A DNA stretch of 64,000 nt, taken from positions 1-64,000 of the forward strand of contig NZ_JBFAPK010000036.1 in the NCBI RefSeq assembly GCF_040676675.1, in the 5' to 3' direction. The notes beneath the pieces were generated by a model. It was not told where the DNA came from and searched no databases. It worked only from the letters and a program-made list of their open reading frames with translations. Both the position numbers and the translations under genes were made by a program. Each line of letters begins with the position of its first letter. Within the stretch, counting starts at the first letter, position 1. This document shows positions 7,976-16,131 of the stretch, in pieces. The stretch is from JBFAPK01 sp040676675 (GTDB taxonomy: Bacteria; Actinomycetota; Actinomycetes; Mycobacteriales; Micromonosporaceae).

Positions 7976-9160
7976 ATGTCGGCTCTGTTCTTCGCTCTCC
8001 TCGTACCGGAGCCGTCAGGAACTCGCCGGTCGGCGGTGCGGGACCGGGTCGCCGACGGAATCGCGATCGGGGTGGCCCTGCTCTACGGGGCGAGCATGGT
8101 GCCGCTGGGCGACGCCACCACGCCCGGCGCGGCGCTGCCGTGGCCGGTCGACGTCGCCGTCGGTACCGCGTGCGCGCTCGCCCTGGTGCTGCGTCGACGC
8201 TGGCCGGTCGCGCTCGCCCTGGTGCTGCTGCCGATCGGCGCGGTCTCCGTCATGGCGACCGGCGCCGTGCTCGTCGCGCTGTTCACCGTGGCGATCCGAC
8301 GCCGGCCGCTGGTCGTGCTGCCGCTCGCCGTGGCGCACGTTCTGCTCGGTGCGGCGTACTCGCTGCTGCACCGGGACCCGGCGTTCCCGCTCTGGGTGGA
8401 CGTGGTGCTGCGCGCGGGCCTCACCGTCGCGGCGATCGGCTGGGGACTGTTCGTGCAGGCGCACCGGCGGCTGACCGGCTCGCTGCGCGAACGGGCCGCC
8501 CGGCTGGAGGCCGAGCAGCACCTCCGCGTCGAGCAGGCCCGGCTGACCGAACGCGCGCGGATCGCCCGCGAGATGCACGACGTCCTGGCGCATCGCATGT
8601 CGCTGGTCAGCCTGCACGCCGGGGCCCTGGAGGTACGCACCGACGCCCGGTACGAGGAGGTGGCGCTCGCCGCCGGGGCGATCCGGGAGAGCGCGCACGA
8701 GGCGCTGCAGGAGCTGCGTACCGTCATCGGGGTGCTCCGCGACGGCGGGAACGTCCGGCCGGAGCCGCCCCAGCCGGACCTCGCCGACCTGCCGGAACTC
8801 GTGGACAGCGCCCGCGCCACGGGGATGGACGTCCGGTACGCCTGCCGGGTGGAGCCGGCCGGCCCGTCCACGGCCCTCGGTCGCACCGCGTACCGGTTCG
8901 TGCAGGAGGGCCTCACGAACGCCCGCAAGCACGCGCCGGACGGAACGGTGGAGGTGCTGGTCGACGGCGCCGCCGGCGAGGACCTGCGGATCACGATCAC
9001 CAATCCGTACCCGGCCGCCCCCGGGGGACCGGCCGTACCGGGCGCCGGTATGGGCCTGGTCGGCCTCGGCGAGCGGGTCGCGCTGGCCGGCGGGCGGATC
9101 GAGTACGGCGTGCACGGCGACACGTTCCGACTCCATGCCTGGCTGCCATGGCCGAGCTGA
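7976..9160 (+). CDS. NarL/DesK-type sensor histidine kinase
   Basis: A 394-residue kinase with about five to six N-terminal membrane segments, a short coiled linker (about 165-195), and a HisKA_3 dimerisation domain whose phosphoacceptor is H201 in AREMHDVLAHRMSLV. The C-terminal ATPase domain has the N-box FVQEGLTNARKHA and the G-box GMGLVGLGERV. There is no extracytoplasmic sensor domain, so it probably senses a membrane signal. The stop overlaps the response regulator by 13 bp. The divergent hydrolase is a plausible target. Confidence 0.92.
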   Translation: MSALFFALLVPEPSGTRRSAVRDRVADGIAIGVALLYGASMVPLGDATTPGAALPWPVDVAVGTACALALVLRRRWPVALALVLLPIGAVSVMATGAVLVALFTVAIRRRPLVVLPLAVAHVLLGAAYSLLHRDPAFPLWVDVVLRAGLTVAAIGWGLFVQAHRRLTGSLRERAARLEAEQHLRVEQARLTERARIAREMHDVLAHRMSLVSLHAGALEVRTDARYEEVALAAGAIRESAHEALQELRTVIGVLRDGGNVRPEPPQPDLADLPELVDSARATGMDVRYACRVEPAGPSTALGRTAYRFVQEGLTNARKHAPDGTVEVLVDGAAGEDLRITITNPYPAAPGGPAVPGAGMGLVGLGERVALAGGRIEYGVHGDTFRLHAWLPWPS

Positions 9161-9825
9161 ACCCGGGCCGGCCGATCCGGTTGGCCATCGTCGACGACGA
9201 TCCGCTGGTCCGGGCCGGGCTGCGCATCCTCGTCGGGGGCTCGCCCGACATCGAGGTGGTCGCCGAGGGCGGGAACGGCGCGGAGGCGGTGTCGCTGGTG
9301 GACGCCCACTGGCCGGACGTGATCCTCATGGACATCCGCATGCCCAAGACCGACGGCCTGATCGCCACGCAGCGCATCCGGCGCCGGCCGTCGGCGCCGC
9401 ACGTGATCGTCCTGACCACGTTCAACGCCGACGAGTACGTCCTCGAGGCGCTGCGCGGCGGGGCCAGCGGCTTCCTGCTCAAGGACACGCCGCCGCGCGA
9501 CATCCTCACGGCGATCCGGGCGGTCGCCGCCGGCGCGGCCAGCCTGTCGCCGACCGTCATCCGTCAGCTCATCGACCACATCGCCGATCCGGCGGCCGGT
9601 CCCCGCCGCAGCCGGGCGAGGGCCAGCCTGGCCAGGCTCACCGACCGGGAGCGCGAGGTGGCAGCCGCGCTCGGCCGCGGGCTGTCGAATGCGGAGATCA
9701 GCGCCGAGCTGGGCATGAGCGTACCGACCGTGAAGGGTCACGTGTCCCGGCTGCTGACCAAGCTGGACCTCAACAACCGGGTCCAGGTCGCCCTGCTCAT
9801 CCACGACGCCGACCTCCCCGGCTAG
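9148..9825 (+). CDS. NarL/LuxR-type response regulator
   Basis: A 225-residue regulator: receiver domain with acidic pocket VDDDP, phosphoacceptor D62 (LMDIRMP) and K112 (LLKDT), followed by a LuxR-type helix-turn-helix (LTDREREVAAALGRGLSNAEIS). It is coupled to the upstream kinase. Its stop codon TAG lies inside the CTAG at the left end of the IS701 element, so the coding end is unchanged by that insertion. Confidence 0.93.
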   Translation: MAELNPGRPIRLAIVDDDPLVRAGLRILVGGSPDIEVVAEGGNGAEAVSLVDAHWPDVILMDIRMPKTDGLIATQRIRRRPSAPHVIVLTTFNADEYVLEALRGGASGFLLKDTPPRDILTAIRAVAAGAASLSPTVIRQLIDHIADPAAGPRRSRARASLARLTDREREVAAALGRGLSNAEISAELGMSVPTVKGHVSRLLTKLDLNNRVQVALLIHDADLPG

Positions 9826-9930
9826 TACCCCAACGTCACTTCGCCTGTCTGCGCTGGCAGTGGGATCGTCGGGCTCGGGTTGGGAGGTCTTGCGCCAGAT
9901 CGACCAGCGCAGGGTGTGCGCTGATGCTAG
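9826..9930 (-). pseudogene. C-terminal end of an IS701 transposase
   Basis: Reading the minus strand with one frame change gives HTLRWSIWR followed by RRSHCQRRQAK and a stop just inside the left inverted repeat. This basic tail is typical of IS701-family transposases. The fragment is about 35 residues. Confidence 0.6.
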
Positions 9931-10036
9931 CGATGTGGCGAGGGCGTCATCCGCTGTGGTGGCGGTGATGATCCAGGCTGAGCCACCTTTCATGGAGCTT
10001 TTTGATCATGGTCTGATGGCCGTGAGGAAGTCGTCC

Positions 10037-10240
10037 GTGGCAGCACCGAAGAAGTACCCGACGAGCTACGCCAGCGTGTTATGCGTTTGTACCGCGAGTC
10101 GGACCCGAAGCCGGTGATCCGGCGCCTGGCCGAGCAGCTCGGCGCGCGTCACGAGGCGCTGCGGAACTGGATCGGGCAGGCCGACGCCGGGGAGCGTCAC
10201 GACCCGCCCACCAGCGAGATCGGCCGAGGAGCATTGGGCC
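10037..10240 (+). pseudogene. IS3-family OrfA fragment, frameshifted
   Basis: A GTG at 10037 begins VAAPKKYP; after loss of one G near 10060 the next phase continues DELRQRVMRLYRESDPKP, then a helix-turn-helix region RRLAEQLGARHEALRNWI. This is the start of an IS3-type OrfA. It ends abruptly around 10240, and no OrfB follows. It lies inside the IS701 element. Confidence 0.7.
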
Positions 10241-10539
10241 CGCCAACGATGTTGACGAAACTGAACCACCACCCACCCTACGCGTACTGCAAGCGGCGGT
10301 GCCGCTGCCAGCTGAGGGAGCCGACTCCCGGCCCTCCTCTCGACGAGGAGGCGCGACTGACACGACCTCGTCTCATGTCCCATTGTCGTCACGTCCGCCC
10401 GCGTGTGGTCCATCGTATGAGCGTCGCCTGTGTCGGGCGACCTGCGACCTACAGCAGCGGTTCCACGTCGGTACATATGGCTGCGCGAGTCGACCGAGGA
10501 GCCCGCGACCGCACCACTGCACCCGGCACCCCGCTCGAC

Positions 10540-10552
10540 TAGCCTCTACGAC
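10540..10552 (+). promoter_or_regulatory. Leaderless promoter -10 for the 74-residue protein
   Basis: TAGCCT at 10540-10545 followed by 7 nt and then ATG matches the TANNNT-N7-start layout of actinobacterial leaderless transcripts. No convincing -35 is seen. Confidence 0.5.
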
Positions 10553-10777
10553 ATGGCAACTACGGTGCTACGCGTCCGGCTCGTCGGTGGCGAGCGCATG
10601 GACATCACGTACGACGAACCGGACGTCTCCGACGAGGACGAGCTTGTGGAACACGTGATCTCGACACTGGCGCAGGATTCGGGAGTGCTGCGCACCAAAC
10701 ACGGTGATCGGCTCGTCGTACTCTACGGCCGAGGCGTCGCAGCGATCGAAGTTGCACCTCGCGGTCCAGTGCTGTGA
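10553..10777 (+). CDS. Small hypothetical protein
   Basis: A 74-residue soluble protein that I do not recognise. It is acidic in the middle (YDEPDVSDEDELVEHV) with alternating hydrophobic strands at both ends, suggesting a small alpha/beta domain. The ATG lies 7 nt after a TANNNT box, so it is probably translated from a leaderless mRNA. It sits between the IS3 fragment and the cold-shock gene within the IS701 element. Confidence 0.6.
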   Translation: MATTVLRVRLVGGERMDITYDEPDVSDEDELVEHVISTLAQDSGVLRTKHGDRLVVLYGRGVAAIEVAPRGPVL

Positions 10778-10823
10778 CGGACGCTGCGCGCACGGGACCG
10801 GCGGCGACCGGCGGATCCTGTGC

Positions 10824-10910
10824 TATGGTTGCCCAGTTGCAGTTTTGATTTCCGTAGACGTTTCGGCGCCTGATGGGTTATCCAAACCCGGCCAGGCGCT
10901 TTTTTCGTTT
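10824..10910 (+). promoter_or_regulatory. Cold-shock gene promoter and attenuator-like leader
   Basis: TATGGT at 10824-10829 is a likely -10. The transcript then contains GCGCCTG (10866-10872) pairing with CAGGCGC (10893-10899), with an inner GGGTT/AACCC stem, directly followed by six T. This is a textbook intrinsic terminator, yet it lies about 90 bp upstream of the cold-shock start with no gene ending at it. It probably acts as a leader attenuator for the gene at 10997. Confidence 0.6.
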
Positions 10911-10996
10911 ATCGTGTCGTTTCCGGCGCAGGTGATCAACGCGGCGGCGTGCGAGTCCGCACAGCGCGGTCTTCAACAGCCTGCGAAGGAGCAGAC

Positions 10997-11200
10997 ATGG
11001 CTACAGGTACCGTGAAGTGGTTCAACGGCGACAAGGGCTTCGGCTTCATCAGCCAGGACGGCGGCGGCGCCGACGTTTTCGCCCATTTCTCGGCGATCTC
11101 GGCGAGCGGCTTCCGCAGCCTCGAGGAGAACCAGCGGGTGGAGTTCGACATCACTCAGGGCCCGAAGGGCCCGCAGGCGTCGGATATCCGCTCGCTCTGA
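10997..11200 (+). CDS. Cold-shock protein, CspA family
   Basis: A 67-residue single cold-shock domain. It carries the nucleic-acid binding motifs KGFGFIS (RNP1) and DVFAHFS (RNP2), and begins MATGTVKWFNGDKG as in other actinobacterial Csp proteins. GAAGGAG lies 5 nt before the ATG. Such proteins bind single-stranded RNA or DNA and act as RNA chaperones. The long leader with a terminator-like hairpin suggests control at transcript level. Confidence 0.95.
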   Translation: MATGTVKWFNGDKGFGFISQDGGGADVFAHFSAISASGFRSLEENQRVEFDITQGPKGPQASDIRSL

Positions 11201-11345
11201 TCCATGCTGCGCCGCGGCGGCCCGACTGGTTCAGCGGGCCGTCGTTCGGCGTTCTATCTATCATTTGTTCAGGCTCGTTTTTGCGATGTCCCGTGGCCCG
11301 CGGCCCGTGCCTTCGTCGCGACGTGCCGTTCGAGGAAGGTATCGC

Positions 11346-11645
11346 ATGACCATGATCACCACGTCACCGCGCACACCCGACGCCCACCCGGCGACGATCC
11401 CCGGCGGGTTCAGCCGCGACCGGCACCCGGTTGCCGGCGCTCCGCCTTTCCGGAGCCTGACCCCTGCTGCGGCCTATGGTCGCATGGCACAGTTTCTTGC
11501 TCCGTCCACCGCGGAAGAAGAGAAGCCCGCGCCTCGTGCATCCGACTGCGGCGAATTGGCGATGCATCGATTGCGCCACCCGTTCACCATCGTGGACGAA
11601 ACGACGCCACCATCGGCAGTAAAGATGGCCGTCCAGGTACTGTGA
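11346..11645 (+). CDS. Hypothetical protein
   Basis: A 99-residue frame starting at an ATG with GAGGAAGG 6 nt upstream. I do not recognise it. The N-terminal half is rich in Pro, Thr and Arg and likely disordered; the C-terminal half (ELAMHRLRHPFTIVDET) could fold. It is 145 bp downstream of the cold-shock gene and could share its transcript. It may be a decayed gene. Confidence 0.4.
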   Translation: MTMITTSPRTPDAHPATIPGGFSRDRHPVAGAPPFRSLTPAAAYGRMAQFLAPSTAEEEKPAPRASDCGELAMHRLRHPFTIVDETTPPSAVKMAVQVL

Positions 11646-11647
11646 CC

Positions 11648-11896
11648 TCATAGAACAGGTACCGGCAATACCTGCAGTCGTTCCCTACCCGCCACCACGG
11701 GTAGCCCGATCACGTAGGTCACGAACGGAACCAGCCACAACAGGCGCGCTTCCCGGACCCGCAGACGGCCCGGACTTGTTTGATCGCGCCTGCCGGTCGC
11801 GGAGGGTGAGAATGGACCTCGTGCACGTCCGGCGCCTCGAAGTTGAGAATCACCTGGCCAGGCTCGGGGCTCGCTGTTCAGGCTGGCGACCGTCAT
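11648..11896 (-). CDS. Possible small membrane protein
   Basis: An 82-residue frame whose ATG follows GAGGAGGAACC, a strong ribosome site, which is the main reason to list it. Residues about 50-70 (RLLWLVPFVTYVIGLPVV) could cross the membrane; the N-terminus is Pro/Gly/Arg-rich. No family recognised. The 280 bp between this gene and the desaturase at 12180 hold no clear gene, only a small palindrome ACGCTAGCGT near 12131. Confidence 0.35.
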   Translation of the reverse strand: MTVASLNSEPRAWPGDSQLRGAGRARGPFSPSATGRRDQTSPGRLRVREARLLWLVPFVTYVIGLPVVAGRERLQVLPVPVL

Positions 11897-12179
11897 GGTT
11901 CCTCCTCGTGCACATGAGTGTCACCAGCGAGACGAGCCAGAGAGGCGAAAGTCGTCGCCTGCGCGCGCGAACGGGGCCGAACGCTGACCTCCCATCGGCC
12001 AGTTGCGCCGCGCCGCCCGGTGTCCACCCGCACGCCCTACCCGGCTCAGCGGACGTCCTGTCGTGCGAGCCCAGGGGTCGTTGGGCACGGCCGTCGCTTC
12101 GAGTTGGTAGTGCTAACCCCCCGTCGGGCCGGACGCTAGCGTTACTGACTTCCGAGGCGTCGGCCGGTTTGATAGGACC

Positions 12180-13220
12180 ATGACGATCACCATGACGCCG
12201 TCGCGGACAACGACCGGCAGTGACTTCGCCATCCTCTCCCGCCGGATCACCGGCGCGGGGCTGATGCGGCGCCGGCCCGCGTACTACATGGCACGGCTCA
12301 GCGTGGTCTCGCTCATGTTCCTCGGTGGTTGGACCGCGTTCTTCCTCATCGGCTCATCCTGGTGGCAGCTCGCGACGGCCGCGTTCCTCGCCGTCACCTT
12401 CACCCAGATCGCGCTGGTCGCGCACGATCTGGCACATCGCCAGGTGTTCCGCACCAAACGCCCCAGCGAGATCGCCGGACGGGTCGCCGGGAACCTCGGC
12501 ATCGGAATGAGCTACGGCTGGTGGATGGACAAGCACACCCGTCACCACAACAACCCCAACCACGACGACCTCGACCCGGATGTGGCGCCCGAGGTGCTCA
12601 TCTGGGCTACGGAGTCAGCCCTCGGCCGGCGCGGGCTGAAAGGCTTTATCACCCGGCATCAGGCCGCTCTGTTCTTCCCACTGCTGACCCTGCTCGCCGC
12701 CGACCTGAAGGTGTCGAGCATCAGGGCCCTACGCAACCGCAATGTGAAGCGCCGCGGCCTGGAAAGCACCCTGCTGGTCCTGCATGCGGTCGGCTACCTG
12801 TCGGCGCTGCTGATCGTCCTCTCACCGGTACAGGCGATCGCCTTCCTGCTGGTGCACCAGGCGCTGTTCGGCGTCTACCTCGGCATGACGTTCGCACCCA
12901 ACCACAAGGGCATGCCGCACCCCACCGGCGAAGAGGACTACCTGCGCAAGCAGGTGTTGACTTCTCGTAACGTCCGCGGCGGCTGGCTGACCGACGCGGC
13001 GTTGGGCGGCCTGAACTACCAGATCGAGCACCACCTGTTTCCCGGCATGCCGGCCCCTAACCTGCGCAAGGCCCAGCCGATCGTGCAGGCGTACTGCGCC
13101 GAGATCGGCGTCGCGTACGAACAAACAAGTCTTGTCACCTCGTACCGCCAAGCGCTGCAGTACCTGCACCAGGTGGGCGCACCGGCGCGCGCCGAACACG
13201 CGACCCGCCGCAGGGTTTGA
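12180..13220 (+). CDS. Membrane fatty-acid (acyl-lipid) desaturase
   Basis: A 346-residue di-iron desaturase with four or so membrane segments. The three histidine boxes are HDLAH (82-86), HTRHH (119-123) and QIEHH near residue 280. The QxxHH third box is the form found in front-end and some acyl-lipid desaturases. It introduces a double bond into membrane acyl chains using O2 and electrons from ferredoxin or a similar carrier. The gene has its own upstream region and lies inside the IS701 element about 1 kb after the cold-shock gene. Lipid desaturation and Csp proteins are both classic cold responses, so the pairing may be meaningful. Confidence 0.9.
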   Translation: MTITMTPSRTTTGSDFAILSRRITGAGLMRRRPAYYMARLSVVSLMFLGGWTAFFLIGSSWWQLATAAFLAVTFTQIALVAHDLAHRQVFRTKRPSEIAGRVAGNLGIGMSYGWWMDKHTRHHNNPNHDDLDPDVAPEVLIWATESALGRRGLKGFITRHQAALFFPLLTLLAADLKVSSIRALRNRNVKRRGLESTLLVLHAVGYLSALLIVLSPVQAIAFLLVHQALFGVYLGMTFAPNHKGMPHPTGEEDYLRKQVLTSRNVRGGWLTDAALGGLNYQIEHHLFPGMPAPNLRKAQPIVQAYCAEIGVAYEQTSLVTSYRQALQYLHQVGAPARAEHATRRRV

Positions 13221-13269
13221 AGCCCACCAACCGCGCCAACGTTGCGAGCTACGCCGTGCGCATGATGGG

Positions 13270-13805
13270 ACTGGGTAGCATCGCGTGCCGGCGGCGGACG
13301 AGTAGCCACCGGTGCTCGTCGGGTCGGGTCTCCGTAGACCTCGTCGCCGGTCACCCACCCGAACGGGACACCGGCGTCGAGGGCGGCGGTGATCATCTGT
13401 CGGGCCAGGGTTGGTTTGGTGGCGGACCCGACCTGGTCCGGGACGCCAGCGGCGGCGGGCCGGTCGGGGTGGTGGCACCAGGTCGTCTCGGGGAAGTAGA
13501 GCCGGCGGTCGAGCAGGGCCCGACCGGTGGGTGAGATGTAGGCGAGGAACACGGCGACCTGGCGGTTCTCGATCCGGCCGGCGGTGCCCGTGGATTGGCG
13601 TTGGACCCCGACCAAGCGGAGGCCCCTCCTCAGGCCCGGCCGTCGCGGGTGGCTCCGCGCGGGCGAACCAGCCCGCGACACGCGCCACCGCCTCGTCCAG
13701 GATGACCCGCCACCGGGCGGGGTCAGCGCTGTGGCACGCGGCCACCGCACGATCGTCGGTTGTCCTCACCAAACCATCGATGATCAACGCGGTGGCCGTC
13801 TCCAT
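13270..13805 (-). pseudogene. N-terminal and central part of an IS701 transposase
   Basis: The minus strand reads RWRVILDEAVARVAGWFARAEP, then after an internal deletion and frame change VGVQRQSTGTAGRIENRQVAVFLAYISP and further GVPFGWVTGDEVYGDPTR. This order matches the IS701 DDE transposase. The stretch with the first catalytic aspartate is missing; the DEVYG region remains. It ends near 13270, and the protein's tail lies about 3.3 kb away at 9826-9925. Confidence 0.78.
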
Positions 13806-13848
13806 GTCGGCGCCACGCCCAACGCCGAAGCCAAGTGACGTTGGAGTA

Positions 13849-14100
13849 CTAGGTTCGTCCCGTGCGAAGGGATACGACCGGACGCAGGCCGGCGGGCTGG
13901 ACGTAGACGGTGCGCCGCTCGACGGCGTCGCCGGCCCGGTTGAGCACGTACCCGTCCAGCCAGCGCCAGCCGTGGTAGGTGGGCCAGTCGTGCACCCGGA
14001 TCACCCGCAACGTTATCCCCCGGTCCCCGGCGAACTGCACGCTCGCCTCGGCCCCGACCCAGACCACGTCGCCCGGCTTCGGCAGGTCGCAGTCGCCCAT
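13849..14100 (-). CDS. Hypothetical protein
   Basis: An 83-residue protein, probably all-beta, with repeated short strands (DVVWVGAEASVQFA, ITLRVIRVHDW, WRWLDGYVLN) and no cysteine pairs. I do not recognise a named family. It is the last of three coupled minus-strand genes; its ATG overlaps the previous stop by one base. Its own stop TAG is inside the CTAG at the right end of the IS701 element, so the gene's end survived the insertion. Confidence 0.6.
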   Translation of the reverse strand: MGDCDLPKPGDVVWVGAEASVQFAGDRGITLRVIRVHDWPTYHGWRWLDGYVLNRAGDAVERRTVYVQPAGLRPVVSLRTGRT

Positions 14101-14483
14101 CAGCGTCTCGGCGCGAGGACGGCGGGACCGTCGGGGTCGAGCCGCACCCAGCAGTCGAGCAGGTCGCCGCAGGACGGGCAGCGGCCGTACTCGTCGGGCA
14201 CGTGCGCGAGGGCCAGCTCGTGCCCCTCCACCAGTACGTCGACCGCGCTCATCGGCGGCGGCGTCTCGCCCGCCCAGCCGACGAACCGGTTGTGCAGCCA
14301 CCCGGCCGGCACGTGCCGCAGGTCCACGGCCGCACACACCAGAAACCGACCGAGGTACGCGGCCAGCGCGAGCCGGGCCTCGCCGTACTCGGCGATCAGC
14401 TGCCGCCGCCTCGACCGGCAGGGCCAGTCCTGTCCGCATCCCCGGCAGTTCCACGCCGGCGTGACGGGGCTGTGGATGGTCAC
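14100..14483 (-). CDS. Zinc-ribbon-like hypothetical protein
   Basis: A 127-residue protein with paired cysteines near each end: CRGCGQDWPC at the start and CPSCGDLLDC near residue 105, likely zinc sites. Similar small actinobacterial proteins often lie beside XRE/DUF397 genes, as here. It overlaps both neighbours (TGATG and ATGA), so the three genes form one unit transcribed away from the XRE gene. Function unknown. Confidence 0.65.
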   Translation of the reverse strand: MTIHSPVTPAWNCRGCGQDWPCRSRRRQLIAEYGEARLALAAYLGRFLVCAAVDLRHVPAGWLHNRFVGWAGETPPPMSAVDVLVEGHELALAHVPDEYGRCPSCGDLLDCWVRLDPDGPAVLAPRR

Positions 14484-14707
14484 TCGTCCTCCTCCTGGTT
14501 CGGCGCGTCGTCACCGTCGTACGGGTCGTCGCTGTCGTCGGGCTGGTCCGGCCAGTGGTCGCGGCCGATCGGTACGCGGTGGGTCGCCCGGCACGGCAGC
14601 TCCGCACCGCAGGCACACCGGCGTACCAGCCAGAGCGGCCGGTGCCGGCGGGCCAGCGTCATCGCGACGGCGGAGAGGTATTCGCCGTACGACACGCGTC
14701 GCTCCAT
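14480..14707 (-). CDS. Small acidic-tailed hypothetical protein
   Basis: A 75-residue protein starting MERRVSYGEYLSAVAMTLARRH, with a CACGAELPC cysteine pair in the middle and a strongly acidic tail (Asp/Glu-rich, about 20 residues). The start at 14707 is chosen because residues upstream look non-coding. First gene of the three-gene unit divergent from the XRE regulator; the 326-bp gap to 15034 holds both promoters. Confidence 0.6.
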   Translation of the reverse strand: MERRVSYGEYLSAVAMTLARRHRPLWLVRRCACGAELPCRATHRVPIGRDHWPDQPDDSDDPYDGDDAPNQEEDE

Positions 14708-15033
14708 CCGCCCTCCCCGATCCGGAAGACAGAGGAGTGGCCGGGCCCCCTCGAACCGGCCACTCCCCCACCTGGACGGCCCGACCGCCGCCCGGACCAA
14801 TGCCAACGCAGGGGCGTACGAATTGCAATATGTCAGATTGGTTGAACGAGATTGTTAAGCGGGCGCGTGAGTGAACATTTCAGATCACATGAAAGAATTC
14901 CCGCGCCGGTCCGGCCGCGCGCTGCCCGGATGTTGATTCCGCCCCATCCAGAGTGCTATATGAAAAGCGGAACTTGCGCGGCTGACTTGCAATCCGCAAA
15001 TGGCAACCGGCAACCGCGCCCGGGAGGGAGCGA
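14708..15033. other. Divergent promoter region
   Basis: This 326-bp gap is distinctly AT-rich around 14815-14990 compared with flanking genes. It lies between the small-protein operon (minus) and the XRE regulator (plus). Short direct repeats GCAACCG/GCAACCGC occur just before the XRE ribosome site. No gene is seen. Confidence 0.5.
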
Positions 15034-15927
15034 ATGGTGATCACACAGACCGGATCGACGGTCCCGCGCCGGCAACTCGGGCGGCACCTGCGCCGGTTGC
15101 GCAAGCAGGCCCGGATCACGGTCAAGGCCGCCTCCGAGGCGCTGCGGTGGTCACCCCCGAAGATCTGGCGGATCGAGCGCGGCACCACCTCGACCAGCGC
15201 GCCGGACGTCGCCGCGATGTGCCGCGTCTACGGCGCGTCGCCGCAGCTCACCGCGATGCTGGTCGGATTCGCCAAGGAAACCCGCAAGGACGGCTGGTGG
15301 CACGCGTACGGCGAAGCCATGCGCGACTGGTTCGAGGCATACGTGAGCCTCGAATCCGCGGCGACCCGACTACGGAAGTACGAACCCCAACTCGTGCCGG
15401 GGCTACTGCAAACCGAGGCGTATGCCACCGAGATATTCCGGTTGAGTAGGCCCGGCCGACCACAGGCGGAGCGGGACTCGGCTGTCGCACTGCGACTCGC
15501 TCGACAGAAGGCCATCTTCGACCGGGAGGTCTCTCGCCAAACGCAGCTCGACATCGTGTTGGACGAGTCCGTGCTACGCCGGCCCTTCCTCGACGGCGCG
15601 GGGATGGCAGCACAGCTATGGCACATGAACATGATCAGTCGGCGGTCGCACGTGACGCTACGGGTGCTTCCCTTCAGCGCCGGGCTGTATCGGGCCGAAC
15701 TGGCCAACGGCGGCTTCACGATCTTGGAGTTCGGTACCGAGTCGTTCGAACAGCCGGCCGAGCCGACGATCGTCTACAGCGAAGGACTGACCGGGGCCCT
15801 CTATCTGGAGAAGCCGGCAGAGGTAGCCCGATACGACGAAGCCTGGGTCAGCATGCACGGCGCGTGCCTGAGCGAGGCACAATCGCGAGAGCTAATCGCA
15901 TCTCTCGCGAAGGAGCATGCCCCGTGA
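15034..15927 (+). CDS. XRE-family regulator with DUF5753 domain (WhiJ-like)
   Basis: A 297-residue protein: helix-turn-helix in the first 70 residues (LRRLRKQARITVKAASEALRW), then the DUF5753 sensor-like domain from about residue 95 (PQLVPGLLQTEAYA). This architecture is the WhiJ-like family that controls development in streptomycetes, usually with a DUF397 partner. The partner follows directly with a GTGA overlap. ATG at 15034 has GGAGGG upstream. Confidence 0.92.
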   Translation: MVITQTGSTVPRRQLGRHLRRLRKQARITVKAASEALRWSPPKIWRIERGTTSTSAPDVAAMCRVYGASPQLTAMLVGFAKETRKDGWWHAYGEAMRDWFEAYVSLESAATRLRKYEPQLVPGLLQTEAYATEIFRLSRPGRPQAERDSAVALRLARQKAIFDREVSRQTQLDIVLDESVLRRPFLDGAGMAAQLWHMNMISRRSHVTLRVLPFSAGLYRAELANGGFTILEFGTESFEQPAEPTIVYSEGLTGALYLEKPAEVARYDEAWVSMHGACLSEAQSRELIASLAKEHAP

Positions 15928-16124
15928 CTTCCGATCTGGCCGGCGCAGCTTGGCACAAGTCGACCCGCAGCGGTGACGGCGACTGCGTCGAGGTGGCCGA
16001 TAAGGTGCCCGGGCTCGTCGCCGTACGCGACAGCAAGGACCCGACCGGCGCGGCGCTGGCCTTCTCCCCCACGGCCTGGACCGCCTTCGTGGGCGGCCTC
16101 AAGGCCGGCCGCCTCTCCCGCTGA
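15924..16124 (+). CDS. DUF397 protein
   Basis: A 66-residue DUF397 domain: AWHKSTRSGDGDCVEVA followed by VAVRDSKDPTGAALAFSPTAWTAFV. Starts at a GTG that overlaps the XRE stop. DUF397 proteins act with their WhiJ/XRE partners, possibly as antagonists, in actinomycete development; the details for this pair are unknown. Confidence 0.93.
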   Translation: MTSDLAGAAWHKSTRSGDGDCVEVADKVPGLVAVRDSKDPTGAALAFSPTAWTAFVGGLKAGRLSR

Positions 16125-16131
16125 GGCGCGC

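Larger units (their letters stand above)
9822..13852 (-). mobile_element. Decayed IS701-family element with 3.3 kb of internal cargo
   Basis: The ends at 9822-9841 and 13833-13852 are inverted repeats matching 19 of 20 bases, beginning with CTAGTAC and containing CCAACGTCACTT. IS701 elements duplicate a 4-bp YTAR target, and CTAG on both sides fits. The transposase reads on the minus strand: its N-terminal part lies at 13270-13805 and its C-terminal end at about 9826-9925. Between the two parts lie an IS3 fragment, small genes, a cold-shock gene and a desaturase. Either the element took up passenger genes or later insertions split it. Both transposase parts are broken, so it cannot move by itself. 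Confidence 0.72.

Noticed and set aside
8083..9993. 636-codon minus-strand frame over the two-component genes
   Set aside because: Antisense to clear kinase and regulator genes. Only its first few codons, at the IS701 end, read like real protein.
10866..10905. Simple transcription terminator for the 74-residue gene
   Set aside because: It lies downstream of a likely csp promoter and within the csp leader, so a leader attenuator fits better, though a shared role is possible.
14100..14483. Flavin reductase
   Set aside because: Similar small proteins sometimes carry this label, but there is no flavin-binding motif, only cysteine pairs.
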